Shown here: positions 14,093-24,200 of the stretch, in pieces | Position numbering within the stretch: position 1 is the stretch's first letter | Layout: each line of letters begins with the position of its first letter | IMG/VR virus record: IMGVR_UViG_3300042691_008567 | Coordinates: 1 to 30,365 of that record | Direction: 5' to 3' (one strand) | Length of the DNA: 30,365 bases | Source of the DNA: a virus | Program-made: the position numbers and the translations under genes | Notes under the pieces: model-generated | Seen by the model: only the letters and a program-made list of their open reading frames with translations | What the model was told of the DNA's origin: nothing | Database searches by the model: none

Positions 14093-17000
14093 TTAATCTT
14101 TCTGTGCAACAATAGCGTCTACGTATTTAACTGCGAGATTGATGCTGGATCCCGAAAATGAGTGATTATGTCCCGGTGATGTGAAGGAGTGACTATGGGC
14201 AGTCCCAGTGAAGTCATGCGTGTGAGTACTTCCCGAACCAGTATACGAAGACAGTAATGAGTCAGGTGGACTGTAAGTAGCCTGTAAGTTGTATTCAGTA
14301 TCGCCACCGATATCGGTTTCTCTTGCGAGATAAAAGCTAGAACTAAATGGCGCTGCGGTACCACTAGTAACCTTAATATTTCTAGCAACTAAGTGAGCGT
14401 GAACTGGTATTTGACTTTCAGTAAGTGCAGTATCACCTACTATACCAGTAGCCGTAGTTTGACCAATTGTAGCTGATACCGCAGTAGAACCTATTGATCC
14501 AGATACTGACTGAGAGGTAAATGCTGCGGTAAAATCGACCGATCCGCCACTGCCTGCCGAGCCAGACACAATTCTTAGTGCAGCATTATCATTAGATGTT
14601 ATTTTAGTCCATCCTGTTGGTGCACTTGTTTGTACGAACAACATTCTAGTTCCTGAGGGGAGGAAAGAAACTGATGCAGCAGAGCCCGCATTAGTTGCGT
14701 ATGCAGCATTCGCTACAGTACCAGTGACATTAGCGCCCGGCAAATTAGTTAATCCTGCGCCACTGCCGGAGTGCGATGCAGTTACGGTACTTGCGTTGAT
14801 GCCACCACTAACAGAAAGTGAACTCAGTGTGCCGACACTAGTAATATTGGGTTGCGCTGCTGTTGTTACCGTACCTGCCGTTGTTGCTGAGCCTGCTGTA
14901 GTGGCAAATGCTGCATTTGCTACAGTACCACTGACGTTTGAACCATTGATATTAGTTAATCCTGCGCCGCTACCAAAATGAGCAGCGATTACGTTGCCGG
15001 AGTTGATATTACCAGTTACAATCAACGTACTTAACGTACCAACACTAGTAATATTAGGCTGTGCTGCTGTGGTTACGGTGCCTGCGGTTGTTGCAGAACC
15101 GGCAGTAGTCGCACTGCCCGCAGTAGTCGCACTGCCTGCGGTTGTTGCAGAACCGGCAGTAGTCGCACTGCCTGCACTAACTGCATAAGTCGCATTTGCT
15201 ACTGTACCGGTAACATTTGATCCATTGAGGCTGGTGAGTCCAGCGCCACTTCCAAAATGATTACCGGTTACGTTTGCCGCAGTTACATTGCCTGAAACTG
15301 TCAATAACGTAAGTGTTCCAACACTTGTGATATTTGGTTGGGCGCCAGTGGTTACTGTACCAGCAGTACCAGCTGAGGTAGCGAATGATGCAGTAGTTGC
15401 TGATGATGCGCTTCCTGCATTTGTAGAGAAATCTGCATTAGCTGCATGAGTTGCATTAGCTACAGTACCAGTAACATTAGCACCAGTAAGGCTAGTTAGA
15501 TTTGCACCAGAACCAATAAATCTAGTTGCTTGGACATTTCCATTGACTGTTAATAATCCACTGCTGCTGTTAAAGGTAAACTTTGTGTCTGTTCCAATTG
15601 AACCCTGGTTATTGAATAGCACCTGAGTATTTGAGCCGGGAATCACAATGTTTCCGGGTACAATATTACCGACAACTTCACCGATAAAGTAAGGTGCTGT
15701 TATATTTCCAGTAGATGTTAAGCCAGTGATTGTACCTAGACTTGTAATGTTTGGTTGTGCTGCTGTAGTGAGTGTACCTGACAAGAAGTTAGCACTTACT
15801 AAGTTACCACCTGCTACATTACCCGAAGTAATATTAGCTGTAACAGAAAGAGAACTTAGTGTACCAACTGAAGTGATGTTGGGTTGTGCAGCAGTTGTTA
15901 CTGTACCGGCAGTGGTCGCAGACCCAAGAATGTTGATTGTATACGAACCGCTTAATCTTGCGCCAGGCACAGTTCCGGTTGACAAGTTACTAGCATTTAA
16001 ATCAGTGAGACTTGTACCGCCACCTACAAAATTAGTTGCACCGATGTTTCCGGCATTAGCGTTTCCTGAAACAGACAGCGATGTAAGAGTACCAACACTA
16101 GTGATATTTGGCTGTGCGTTGGTCGATAGAATGCCTGCTATACGAGTGGCAGAGATATTACTGGTAGATATATTTCCTAGAACAGTCATCCCTGCACCAG
16201 TGAATAGTGCTACGTTAGCTAGACCACCTACTGCAATTGCTACATTACCACTAGGTGAAACTACCGCAACATTAGATACACCACTAGAAATTGAAGAAAT
16301 TTGAGCAGCACTTAATCCAGTAATGAATGCACCATTACCAATGATATAGTTTGCTGCTAGGTTGCCGTTTTCATCACGAATTGCTACAGAATTAGCTGCC
16401 ACCGGTATTGATGTATCGAATCCATCCAGTAAATCAGCATTAAGATTTGCTACTCTTGTAGAAGAGGCAACTGTTAAGGGTTGAGTTCCGGTTGCTATAT
16501 TTGATACAAATCTTCCAGCAGTTACTATACCATCAACACCTAAGCTAGTTAGCGTACCCACCGAAGTAATGTTTGGTTGAGCATTAGTATATACAGTTCC
16601 GGCTACAAGAGCGTTAGCTACTTGACCGACAATATTAGCAGCAGAAATATCAGAAAGTCCGGCGATCTTAGATCCCGGTGACAGTGTCCAATTACCTACA
16701 AGTGTTCCGGGATTTGCATTAGAACCGGTACTCAATATATTACCGTTAAATGCAGTTGTGCCGCTTACGTCACCTACGTTAGCATTTAATACAGCTAGGA
16801 AAGAACTTACATTAGAGTTAGTATACGTGCCGTCAAAAGATACAGCATCACCGTTTGCATAATACCAATTATCTGTTTTTAGACCTAATGCAGTAACATT
16901 TCCGTTCGAAGTCAATGTTCCATTTAATGCCCACTGACCTATTAAGTTTCCAGAAGTAGTATTTGCTCCGGCAGTAATGTTTCTTGTGATTACATTAGCT

Positions 17001-17440
17001 AACTCGGATGCTCCAGTAACATTAGCATTTGCGATATTTGCTTGAATGTTTACTGTTAGATAATTAGTGTCAACAATATTTGCAGTTAGTTTATCAGAAA
17101 GATTAATGTTTCCTGCGTCTATGTTGCCAAACTGAGCATTTGCTCCGGGATCGATGGTAAATACTTTGATCCAATCTGCCGGATCTGTTACTCCGTCTTG
17201 CGGGCAAAGATATAATTCAGCAGTTTCTTTATTGTACCAAAATTGTCCTTCTATTGCGTTTGCTGGTGGATTAGCAGCCGCAAAATTTTCTAGTAAATGC
17301 ACAATATCGGTATCTAATACTTGACCATATCCAGGATAAAGTCTACCAGGCAGTGCTAAAGGAGTGCTTGTAGTGTTAACAGTTCCGTCGGCGATAGTCG
17401 TTAAGACTGTACCATCACTCTTAAAAATTATATATGACAC
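14093..17440 (-). CDS. Long tail fibre protein with tandem repeats and collar/HxH tip
   Basis: This 1,115-residue protein has three parts. The N-terminus (SDGTVLTTIADGTVNTTSTP, LPGRLYPGYGQ, TDIVHLLENFA, GQFWYN) matches the 407-residue fibre protein and probably anchors the fibre. The shaft holds seven QPNITSVGTL-type repeats and four longer GSGAGLT / NVTGTVANA units. The last 190 residues begin GTRMLFVQTSAPTGW and resemble a phage tail-collar domain, with HAH, HTH, HSH and HNH motifs; HxH motifs hold iron ions in the T4 gp37 tip. It is therefore a likely receptor-binding fibre. The start is GTG at 17440, chosen because it aligns exactly with the paralogue's ATG and follows AACGGAG. The shaft is rich in Ser, Thr, Asn and Ala, making it a plausible glycosylation target. 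Confidence 0.85.
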   Translation of the reverse strand: MSYIIFKSDGTVLTTIADGTVNTTSTPLALPGRLYPGYGQVLDTDIVHLLENFAAANPPANAIEGQFWYNKETAELYLCPQDGVTDPADWIKVFTIDPGANAQFGNIDAGNINLSDKLTANIVDTNYLTVNIQANIANANVTGASELANVITRNITAGANTTSGNLIGQWALNGTLTSNGNVTALGLKTDNWYYANGDAVSFDGTYTNSNVSSFLAVLNANVGDVSGTTAFNGNILSTGSNANPGTLVGNWTLSPGSKIAGLSDISAANIVGQVANALVAGTVYTNAQPNITSVGTLTSLGVDGIVTAGRFVSNIATGTQPLTVASSTRVANLNADLLDGFDTSIPVAANSVAIRDENGNLAANYIIGNGAFITGLSAAQISSISSGVSNVAVVSPSGNVAIAVGGLANVALFTGAGMTVLGNISTSNISATRIAGILSTNAQPNITSVGTLTSLSVSGNANAGNIGATNFVGGGTSLTDLNASNLSTGTVPGARLSGSYTINILGSATTAGTVTTAAQPNITSVGTLSSLSVTANITSGNVAGGNLVSANFLSGTLTTAAQPNITSLGTITGLTSTGNITAPYFIGEVVGNIVPGNIVIPGSNTQVLFNNQGSIGTDTKFTFNSSSGLLTVNGNVQATRFIGSGANLTSLTGANVTGTVANATHAANADFSTNAGSASSATTASFATSAGTAGTVTTGAQPNITSVGTLTLLTVSGNVTAANVTGNHFGSGAGLTSLNGSNVTGTVANATYAVSAGSATTAGSATTAGSATTAGSATTAGSATTAGTVTTAAQPNITSVGTLSTLIVTGNINSGNVIAAHFGSGAGLTNINGSNVSGTVANAAFATTAGSATTAGTVTTAAQPNITSVGTLSSLSVSGGINASTVTASHSGSGAGLTNLPGANVTGTVANAAYATNAGSAASVSFLPSGTRMLFVQTSAPTGWTKITSNDNAALRIVSGSAGSGGSVDFTAAFTSQSVSGSIGSTAVSATIGQTTATGIVGDTALTESQIPVHAHLVARNIKVTSGTAAPFSSSFYLARETDIGGDTEYNLQATYSPPDSLLSSYTGSGSTHTHDFTGTAHSHSFTSPGHNHSFSGSSINLAVKYVDAIVAQKD
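14660..15530 (-). repeat. Four tandem fibre-shaft units of about 65-90 residues
   Basis: Within the long fibre gene, four consecutive units each begin FxGSGAxLT (or HSGSGAGLT), continue NVTGTVANA and AGSATTAG; the first three end TTAAQPNITSVGTL and a short SGNxxxxNV segment, and the last runs into the collar domain. Unit boundaries are approximate. Units differ in length mainly through the number of six-residue AGSATT repeats. Confidence 0.75.
14827..16579 (-). repeat. Seven QPNITSVGTL-type shaft repeats
   Basis: Copies end near 14855, 15061, 15340, 15759, 15887, 16115 and 16579 on the window. Six read QPNITSVGTL; the one near 15731-15759 reads QPNITSLGTI. Spacing varies from about 130 to over 460 bases, so the repeats are dispersed and not strictly periodic. 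They are typical of beta-rich fibre shafts. Confidence 0.8.
15081..15170 (-). repeat. Five tandem 18-base units encoding AGSATT-type repeats
   Basis: Units lie at 15081-15098, 15099-15116, 15117-15134, 15135-15152 and 15153-15170. The first two (36 bases) are repeated exactly as the fourth and fifth, so there is a 54-base higher-order period. The array adds whole six-residue blocks to the fibre shaft and keeps the frame. Confidence 0.85.
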
Positions 17441-17448
17441 TGTTCCTA

Positions 17449-17457
17449 CACTCCGTT
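17449..17457 (-). promoter_or_regulatory. AACGGAGTG box (ribosome binding site) before the long fibre gene
   Basis: AACGGAGTG on the minus strand, with GGAG ten bases from the GTG start at 17440. It is identical to the box before the 407-residue paralogue. A second AGGA lies only three bases from the GTG and is probably too close to act. Confidence 0.45.
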
Positions 17458-17464
17458 ATTATTT

Positions 17465-18085
17465 TTATGCTGTAATTAGGTTGGTCAAGCTTTGAATTCT
17501 TACCGTATAATCGATTTGAATCTGTCTGTTCAATGACTTCTGCACTGGATGAAAGATTACGTGAGTCAATAAACGAGTAATAACACTACCGTTACTATCA
17601 GTTCCGTAGTTAGCTAACAATCCAAGTTCGTCAAATATGTATTCCCCATCAGTTTGCGTGCTATTGTCGAATGCCGCTTGCCCTGCTGGTTCACCGTAGT
17701 CAAGCAAACATTGAACTAGAATATCAGTATAGGTTCTACCAGTTGTATGAAACACAGTCATCTTGTTTCTAGTAGGATCAAGATTGAATACACTGGTATC
17801 ATCTACGATCTTAGCGTATGTCTGATTATACAATGCTGCATTTTGACCAGTTGTGTTTGGCGGGAGGTAAGTAATAACACCAGTTTCGTCAACACTAGCG
17901 CCGCCGTTACCAAATGCCATTTGATAGATTTCGCCATATCCGCGGCTGCTTAGTGTGTCCGCAATTGCCTCTGACATGTTTTCATAGTTGATGGCATTCT
18001 TTTTATCTACAAAAATTTCCCCATTATTAGGGTCGTAGATTTTAAGAAATCCCTCAACCTTATACGACAACGTAATCACAGACAT
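17465..18085 (-). CDS. Putative virion structural protein
   Basis: This 206-residue protein begins SVITLSYKVEGFLKIYDPNN, then GEIFVDKKNAINYENMSEAI and IYQMAFGNGGASVDETGVIT, with LARGELY soluble mixed alpha/beta character and no signal peptide. The opening module (KIYDPNNGEIFVDKKNAI) and the GNGG segment recall small structural proteins encoded near tail-fibre genes in marine T4-like phages, but I cannot assign a T4 gene number. The ATG at 18085 has GAGGGG seven bases upstream and shares its A with the stop of the hidden 50-residue gene (TAATG). It lies between the giant protein and the long fibre, so a baseplate or fibre-attachment role is likely by context. One Cys is present; no enzymatic motif is seen. 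Confidence 0.7.
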   Translation of the reverse strand: MSVITLSYKVEGFLKIYDPNNGEIFVDKKNAINYENMSEAIADTLSSRGYGEIYQMAFGNGGASVDETGVITYLPPNTTGQNAALYNQTYAKIVDDTSVFNLDPTRNKMTVFHTTGRTYTDILVQCLLDYGEPAGQAAFDNSTQTDGEYIFDELGLLANYGTDSNGSVITRLLTHVIFHPVQKSLNRQIQIDYTVRIQSLTNLITA

Positions 18086-18237
18086 TAAACGTCCCCTCTT
18101 TTGTGTACTAATACTTGCTGCGAATTTGGATCAAAAATCTTTACACTAGAGGAAAAGTAAAAGCCGGCATTTTCGTTCGGCTTCTTTTCTGGAAGTTTAC
18201 CAGTGTTTCCTTGATTTTTAGACTTATAATCACTCAT
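18085..18237 (-). CDS. Small 50-residue protein with a KIFDPN motif
   Basis: A short frame from ATG at 18237 to TAA at 18085 fills the interval between the giant gene and the 206-residue gene. The translation begins MSDYKSKNQGNTGKLPEKKP, a basic polar head, and ends GFYFSSSVKIFDPNSQQVLV plus HKRGDV. The tail resembles the first residues of the neighbour encoded next (GFLKIYDPNNGEIFVDKK), which supports real coding and a shared ancestry or shared binding partner. The stop overlaps the next ATG (TAATG). No strong Shine-Dalgarno is seen (only AAAGAA close to the ATG), so translation may be coupled to the giant gene, whose stop is 11 bases upstream. Without this gene the interval would be a 163-base gap, out of keeping with the rest of the block. 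Confidence 0.7.
   Translation of the reverse strand: MSDYKSKNQGNTGKLPEKKPNENAGFYFSSSVKIFDPNSQQVLVHKRGDV
18093..18098 (-). promoter_or_regulatory. Shine-Dalgarno (GAGGGG) before the 206-residue gene
   Basis: GAGGGG with a seven-base spacer to the ATG at 18085. It lies inside the last codons of the 50-residue gene. Confidence 0.6.
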
Positions 18238-18242
18238 TTCTT

Positions 18243-18250
18243 TATTTATC
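18243..18250 (-). promoter_or_regulatory. Late-promoter-like element (GATAAATA) overlapping the giant gene's stop
   Basis: GATAAATA, in the same 13-base context as at 13723-13735, overlaps the TGA of the giant gene. It lies only five bases before the ATG at 18237, so a T4-type start point would give a leaderless or nearly leaderless message for the 50-residue gene, or serve the 206-residue gene further on. Confidence 0.5.
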
Positions 18251-21200
18251 ATTGCATTACGTCCGATTCTAGGAATAGTGCAGGTACTGTAGTACTCAAC
18301 TGTAATGGTAGATATTCAATTAAGTTTCCTTGCTCATCATATACCGGAGTATTCCATACTTGATTGTAATATATGTCACTCAATTTATTTTCTGACAACA
18401 AGCCATAGACTACAGTATAAGTAGGTATGTAGAATTGTGCAGCAGTACCGTTTGCTCCTCTCTGTATACCAGTGAGTGTATTGGTTGTTAAGTCAACACC
18501 GCTAAAGTTAATTTGCTCACCGTTGACCATAATAGTTCCACCCTCTAGCGTAGTGATGGTCAATGAATCATCTGCGTTTAGATATACGCCGTCCTTAATC
18601 TTAAGGATCGGAGATAGGTCTTCGACTACGATACTATAGTTATCACTGTCAATTACATTTCCTGTAGTGTTATTAAGTACAGTCACAGACAATATTAAAT
18701 TCTTATCTGCGGTCAATCCTATATTATAGTACCCACCTGACACAGCAGGAGTAATGACATTTTGTACTATTTGATCAGTAACACTAGTCACATCATTAAC
18801 ATATACAACGGTGCTTAAATCATAGATGGGCTGTGTTATCCAAGTTCTATTACCTGCATTTTCTCTATACACTGATCCTTCACCTGATGCATTCACGAAG
18901 TTAATATAAATTTCTTCGTTTGGCGTAGCAGTAGGAATCATACTAGTAATGATTACAACGTCTCCAGGAACAATAGTAGTTAATATACTAATTTCATTTA
19001 CTGCATTAACTCTAATTTTGTTTGTTGGGACTTGGTATCCGTTGACCCAAACCCAAACTCTATTAGTATCTTGCTGATTCCACTGAGTCACTGCGACACT
19101 AGCCGTATCAGTAGTCAAAACAAATTCGTCACCATACTGTTCAGCAGAAACACTGAATTCATTTTCATCAAATATTTCTTTAATGTAATATTCAGTACCC
19201 TGAATCAATCCACCCAACACATCATCTCCGTTAGCTGCACCGATTTTGTTAAAGTATACAGGAGTACCAATCACTAATTCACCGGTAGTACTTGTTACAT
19301 TAGTTGTAATTCTGTTAGTCGAAGATGAACTTGATGCAGCCAGTGTTGTAGTAATATAGAATGTACCAGCACGCCATACATAACCACCACTTATATAAGT
19401 AGATACGTTTGTTACAGGATAGTTAACTGCGGTTGCTCCTGCATTGTATGGTTGCTGATAGAGATCGATTGTATTAGGATTGATCACATGAACGTAGTAA
19501 GTATTATTATTCAACTGCGTTGAACCAAGTATACCATCAATTCTAACCAAGTCATTAGTAATCAACGTGTGCGGGATAGCAGTAGTTACACGAACAGCTT
19601 CTATGCCCCCTACTATAGCTATAACATTTCCAGTAGCGTCGGTCAATCCAGTAACCGGAGAACCATTTCCATATTTTAATGTAATTAAACTATTCAACGT
19701 ATCAACGGTGTCGATGTAATAAACTGTTCCATCAGTTAACAATCCACCAAACGCTGTTCCCTTAAATTGAATGGTCTGTCCTATAATAAAGTTGCTAATA
19801 TTGTCTACTTCAACTGTATCTGTTCCGCTGTTAGTTGCAATTGCGTTAGTGACTGCTAGAGGAGGAGTTAGACTATTAATTACAGCATTGATTGGAGCAA
19901 CAGTGATACCATTGCTTGTTAAATCCATTGATCCTGTGTCATTAGTCAATATTACCGGAGCGCCACCAAGCTGTTCTGATACAACGAAGTCATTAGTATC
20001 CCAAATTTCAGTTACATAGTATGTTCTTCCTGCAACTAGTCCGCCTAACATATCGGGATTAGCTGAGAATATGATTGCGTCATTAACGCTAAGTGCCGAA
20101 GTCGATCCAGATGATAGTGTTAGCCAACTTAAATCCTGGTTGTATGCACTATCTACTGTTGCGGCAGTACCTGTACCTACGCCTACATTGATGACGGTGA
20201 TGATATCGCCGGGTGCATATGTATTACCCACAGAGCCAGCAACATCGTTCCAATCAGTGTCACCCAATAGAACAATTTCGTAAGTACGTCCGATTTCTAA
20301 GTTAGATGCAGAATATGTGATTGATGCAACTGGTCCAGAGCCGTCATATTCACTTGGTTGTGTGTTAGCAGTTCCTGTACCTGATCCCGCTGCTGCTGCA
20401 ATAAATGCATCGCCTACAGCCCATGTATAACCAGTAGAACCAGTGACTACATCCCAATCAGTATCACCCAATGAAGTGATGATGTATGAATCTCCTACTA
20501 CAAATGACCCTGCATTTACTGATACTGGAACGAATGATTCAGGATCGTCATAATTTATTATGCTTCTAGAAGTCTGACCAACCGTCAACTCTGCAATAGG
20601 TGATCCTGGGTTAGCAGTAATACCGAACTGAGTTGTCAAATATTGTTGTTCGGTATCATTATATGTAACGATTCTAATAGGAGCACCATTAACAGGAGGA
20701 GTATTGAAAGCAATAGTATTTGTTAATGTATTAATAACATACTGTGATGACAATAAACGCAATCCGCTAACTTCAACAATTGCATTTTCTGGATTAGTTC
20801 CGATCACTGCATTGTCTAGTACAAATACGGACTGTGAACCATCGCCGACAAATTCTTCTGCTTCGGGGAACGAGTAACCATATTGTGCGGGTCCGGTTTG
20901 ACCAAATACTGAGTATACTAGATAATCTTCACCATTTACATATGCATTTGATGATAACATCATTTTCGCTTGAATTCCGTTTGGTTGAATACCGAATGCA
21001 TAGTCATTAGTAATGAACATCGAGCCGCCGGTTGCATCTACTAGTGGAAGCACAGGTCCAAGTGGCGTAGCTGATATAGTGAATTCATTACCATCAATAA
21101 CCTGCTTAACGTAGTAAGTTGTAAGCGGTAGTATACCTGAATCAAACATGCACTGACAGAAAATTATTGGCTCTCCCACTACCATACCAGCAGTAGATGT

Positions 21201-24200
21201 AGTTGTAAATGCATTAGTAGAAGCAGTAGATTTTGTTATCAAACCACTTACACCGAATACTAGCTTACTTCCATTGTGATACACAATTGGATCTGTCCAC
21301 ACTTGACCATTAGCTGCCTGAATTTGTACATACATACTACCGGTAGCAGTTGTCAAAATGAAGGTCGGGCCAGCGATACCAGTTACTACATTATAAGACG
21401 CTGATACAGTAATTGTATTTGTAGCAGGGTTAATTGTTTTGACGTAATAAGTAAAGTCTTCTTGAATATTTCCAAATGTTACACCCTGGAATGTGACTGG
21501 AGCGTTTATCACAAACGAAGCAGTATCGACTACTGTGATTCTATTAGAAGCGCCATCTGTTGCAGTAGCTTCTACTGTGATTGGTTCAGTTCCTGGTCTA
21601 ATCACGCCGCTTCCCAAGAAGCTAGGTGCGCTATAATTACAATTCAAATAGATTTCGTCAAACCCTGAATTTTCATTCAAACGTATTGGATTTACATCTG
21701 TGCTTGATTTCACAAGCTGATTGCCGTTACCTACTTCATACGCTTCAATTCGTAATTGATCTGAAGGTAAGAATGCTAGAGCATTGTTTAGAGTTACTGT
21801 TTTATCTACCCAATCTACACTATACTCACTAGATGCTAATGTAGTGGCTAGCCCTGTTGCATAGTTGATAACCTGAACAGTAATTTGAATAGGATATTCA
21901 ACTAGGCTATGGAAACTGTACACAGTTTGGTTGGCGCTAGTGGGTGTTAAGTTGATTGATTTTACATCAAATCCAGAATATCCATAGTCTACTGCTGACC
22001 AAGTAGAGCCTGGCTTAGTAGTGACAATTAGTTCTAGGTTGTCAGATATCAGTCCGGGAACTAATTCTTCTGGACCATATCCAAAGTCAAATGCGTCACC
22101 GCGCACATTATAAACAGGATTTGCTATTTCAAATAGTGATACGTTTGTCCAAGTTGCGCCGTCATCAGTGCTGGTAATAATAGTGTTGTTATCACCTACT
22201 ACCGTATATGCAGAAGTGTCACTATTAAATGTAATGCCATTTAGATTTTCTAATGTTCCTGAAACTACCTTTGTCCAATTTAAGTAATCAGTAGAAGTCT
22301 TGACAGTACCATCATCTCCCACAGCAATCCACTTACCATCCACATAAATCACATCATTAAGAGTTGATGGAATAGGATCGAATGAATCATATAGACGCAA
22401 CAGTGTTTGAGTTGGGATAACCCCTCCTGATGCAAGCTCCGCAATGCCATTGCCTGTGCCTGCGCCGGTCGCAATAAACGAGGTACCCACTGAGTTTGAG
22501 GCTGCTCCGATCGCAATGAAATTAGTTGTGCCTACAGAAGTAATAATGTATGTCTTTCCGATTTCGAACGAGCCAGCAGTAATGCTAATCAATTGCTTGG
22601 TTGAGCCGCCCAAAGTATCAGAAATTGTAATTTGATTTGCAGAATCAATAGATTTGATATAGTATATTTCGCCCGCGTCAATTGAAGCGAATGTCTTATT
22701 GAATACGATAGTATCATTTACTGACAATCCACCAGTATTTCCTACAATAAGCTGATTAGTCGAACCATTGACTGAGGTGATTGCGGTTTCTGTTACACCA
22801 AACCATACTGAGCCGTTGGTAGTATAATAAATTGCGCCTTCCTCGCCTACTGTTACTGCAACTGATCCATTAGATGCAACACCCTTAAATCCGTTTGGAC
22901 TTACTGAAGGGGTACTCGACCAATTTATTCCATTATCACCACTATAGAAAGCTATATTGGTATTAACGAGTTCAGTAACACCGGTTGAGTAGTCTGGCAT
23001 CTTGCCTGTACCAACTGCAATAAATCCATCAAATCCTTGAATGTCAACTGCGGCTACACTTAATAATTGATACTGATATGTGGGATCAAAATCTTGTACA
23101 TTGCTCCAGTTGTACGTGTCGTTACTACGTAGAATCTTGTCGCCTACTGCTACCCAATAACCATCCTTGTACGCAACTGAGTTTAGTGATAGCGAAGACT
23201 GATTCAATTCAGATGCATTGTATGGAGTAATGTCGAATGGAAGCAGCTTTTCAGGAGTATAGTATCCTTCTACCGACCACACGAGTCCGTCAGTGCTTCT
23301 GAAAATTGGAGTAGCTGAATTTGCAGAAGTCATAACATAATAGCCACCTGCGTACACGATGTCTGTTACGCCGATACCTACATTAGTTAACTTTCCGATA
23401 ACCCAGTTTTCATTGTCTACACTTCCGATTACCGCAGTGTAAGTTGGAAGATTAGCTGCCGAAAGATATTTGCTACCATCCCATGCAATTGAAACAATAT
23501 TAACTTGATTTGGATAGAATGCTTGATCTTGTAATACTACATCTACCGCAAACTGTTGATCAGGTTCGAACGCATTACCTCGATAGATTGGATTTGGATA
23601 AGCAACGCCTTCAAATAACTGTGTTAAATCAACACCTGGCATATTAATAGTTGGTTGATAATATCCTAGTACTCTATCTAAAGCATTTAGTCTTCTATCA
23701 CCAGAGGTTAACTCTTCCCACTTACCGATAACAAATTCATCGTCGTTATTAGAAATTACGCATACCCATACACGACCAAGATGCTTGACGATAGACGGGG
23801 TAAAGTAGAATGGTTCAGGCAAGAATGCAAAGCTTCCTGCTTTTGCCATTGTGAAATTAGTTGACAAGTCGCTTGACAGGGTAGCGGATGACCCACCGGG
23901 GGTTTCACTTAATTGCAAATCGTTACTTGTTATAGATATAATATAATAAGTTTGATTTGGAATTAATCCACCTTCTACGTTTCCAGTGAATACTACTGCA
24001 TCGTTTAATTCAAATCCACTTGCGTCATTAACCGTAATCAAGTTCGAAGGCGAACCTTGAACACTTACTACAGTAGTTTCTGTAAACCCTACATAACCAA
24101 AATCTATTCCTGAAACAGGAACTGTCATTAGTGGATTACTGAACACGGCAAACGTATTGGGTGTACGTACCTTTAGGTAGTACTGATTAGAATTATCAGG

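Noticed and set aside
15081-15170. Tandem array as a CRISPR
   Set aside because: There are no unique spacers; units are contiguous, in frame and encode six-residue repeats.
14724-15188. Two plus-strand frames with VALPAVVAEPAVV-like translations
   Set aside because: They are shadows of the fibre-shaft repeats, not genes.
15726-16304. Open plus-strand frame of 192 codons opposite the long fibre gene
   Set aside because: It lies wholly antisense to a convincing gene and its low-complexity Val/Ala/Pro/Thr translation mirrors the repeats on the other strand. No ribosome binding site was seen.
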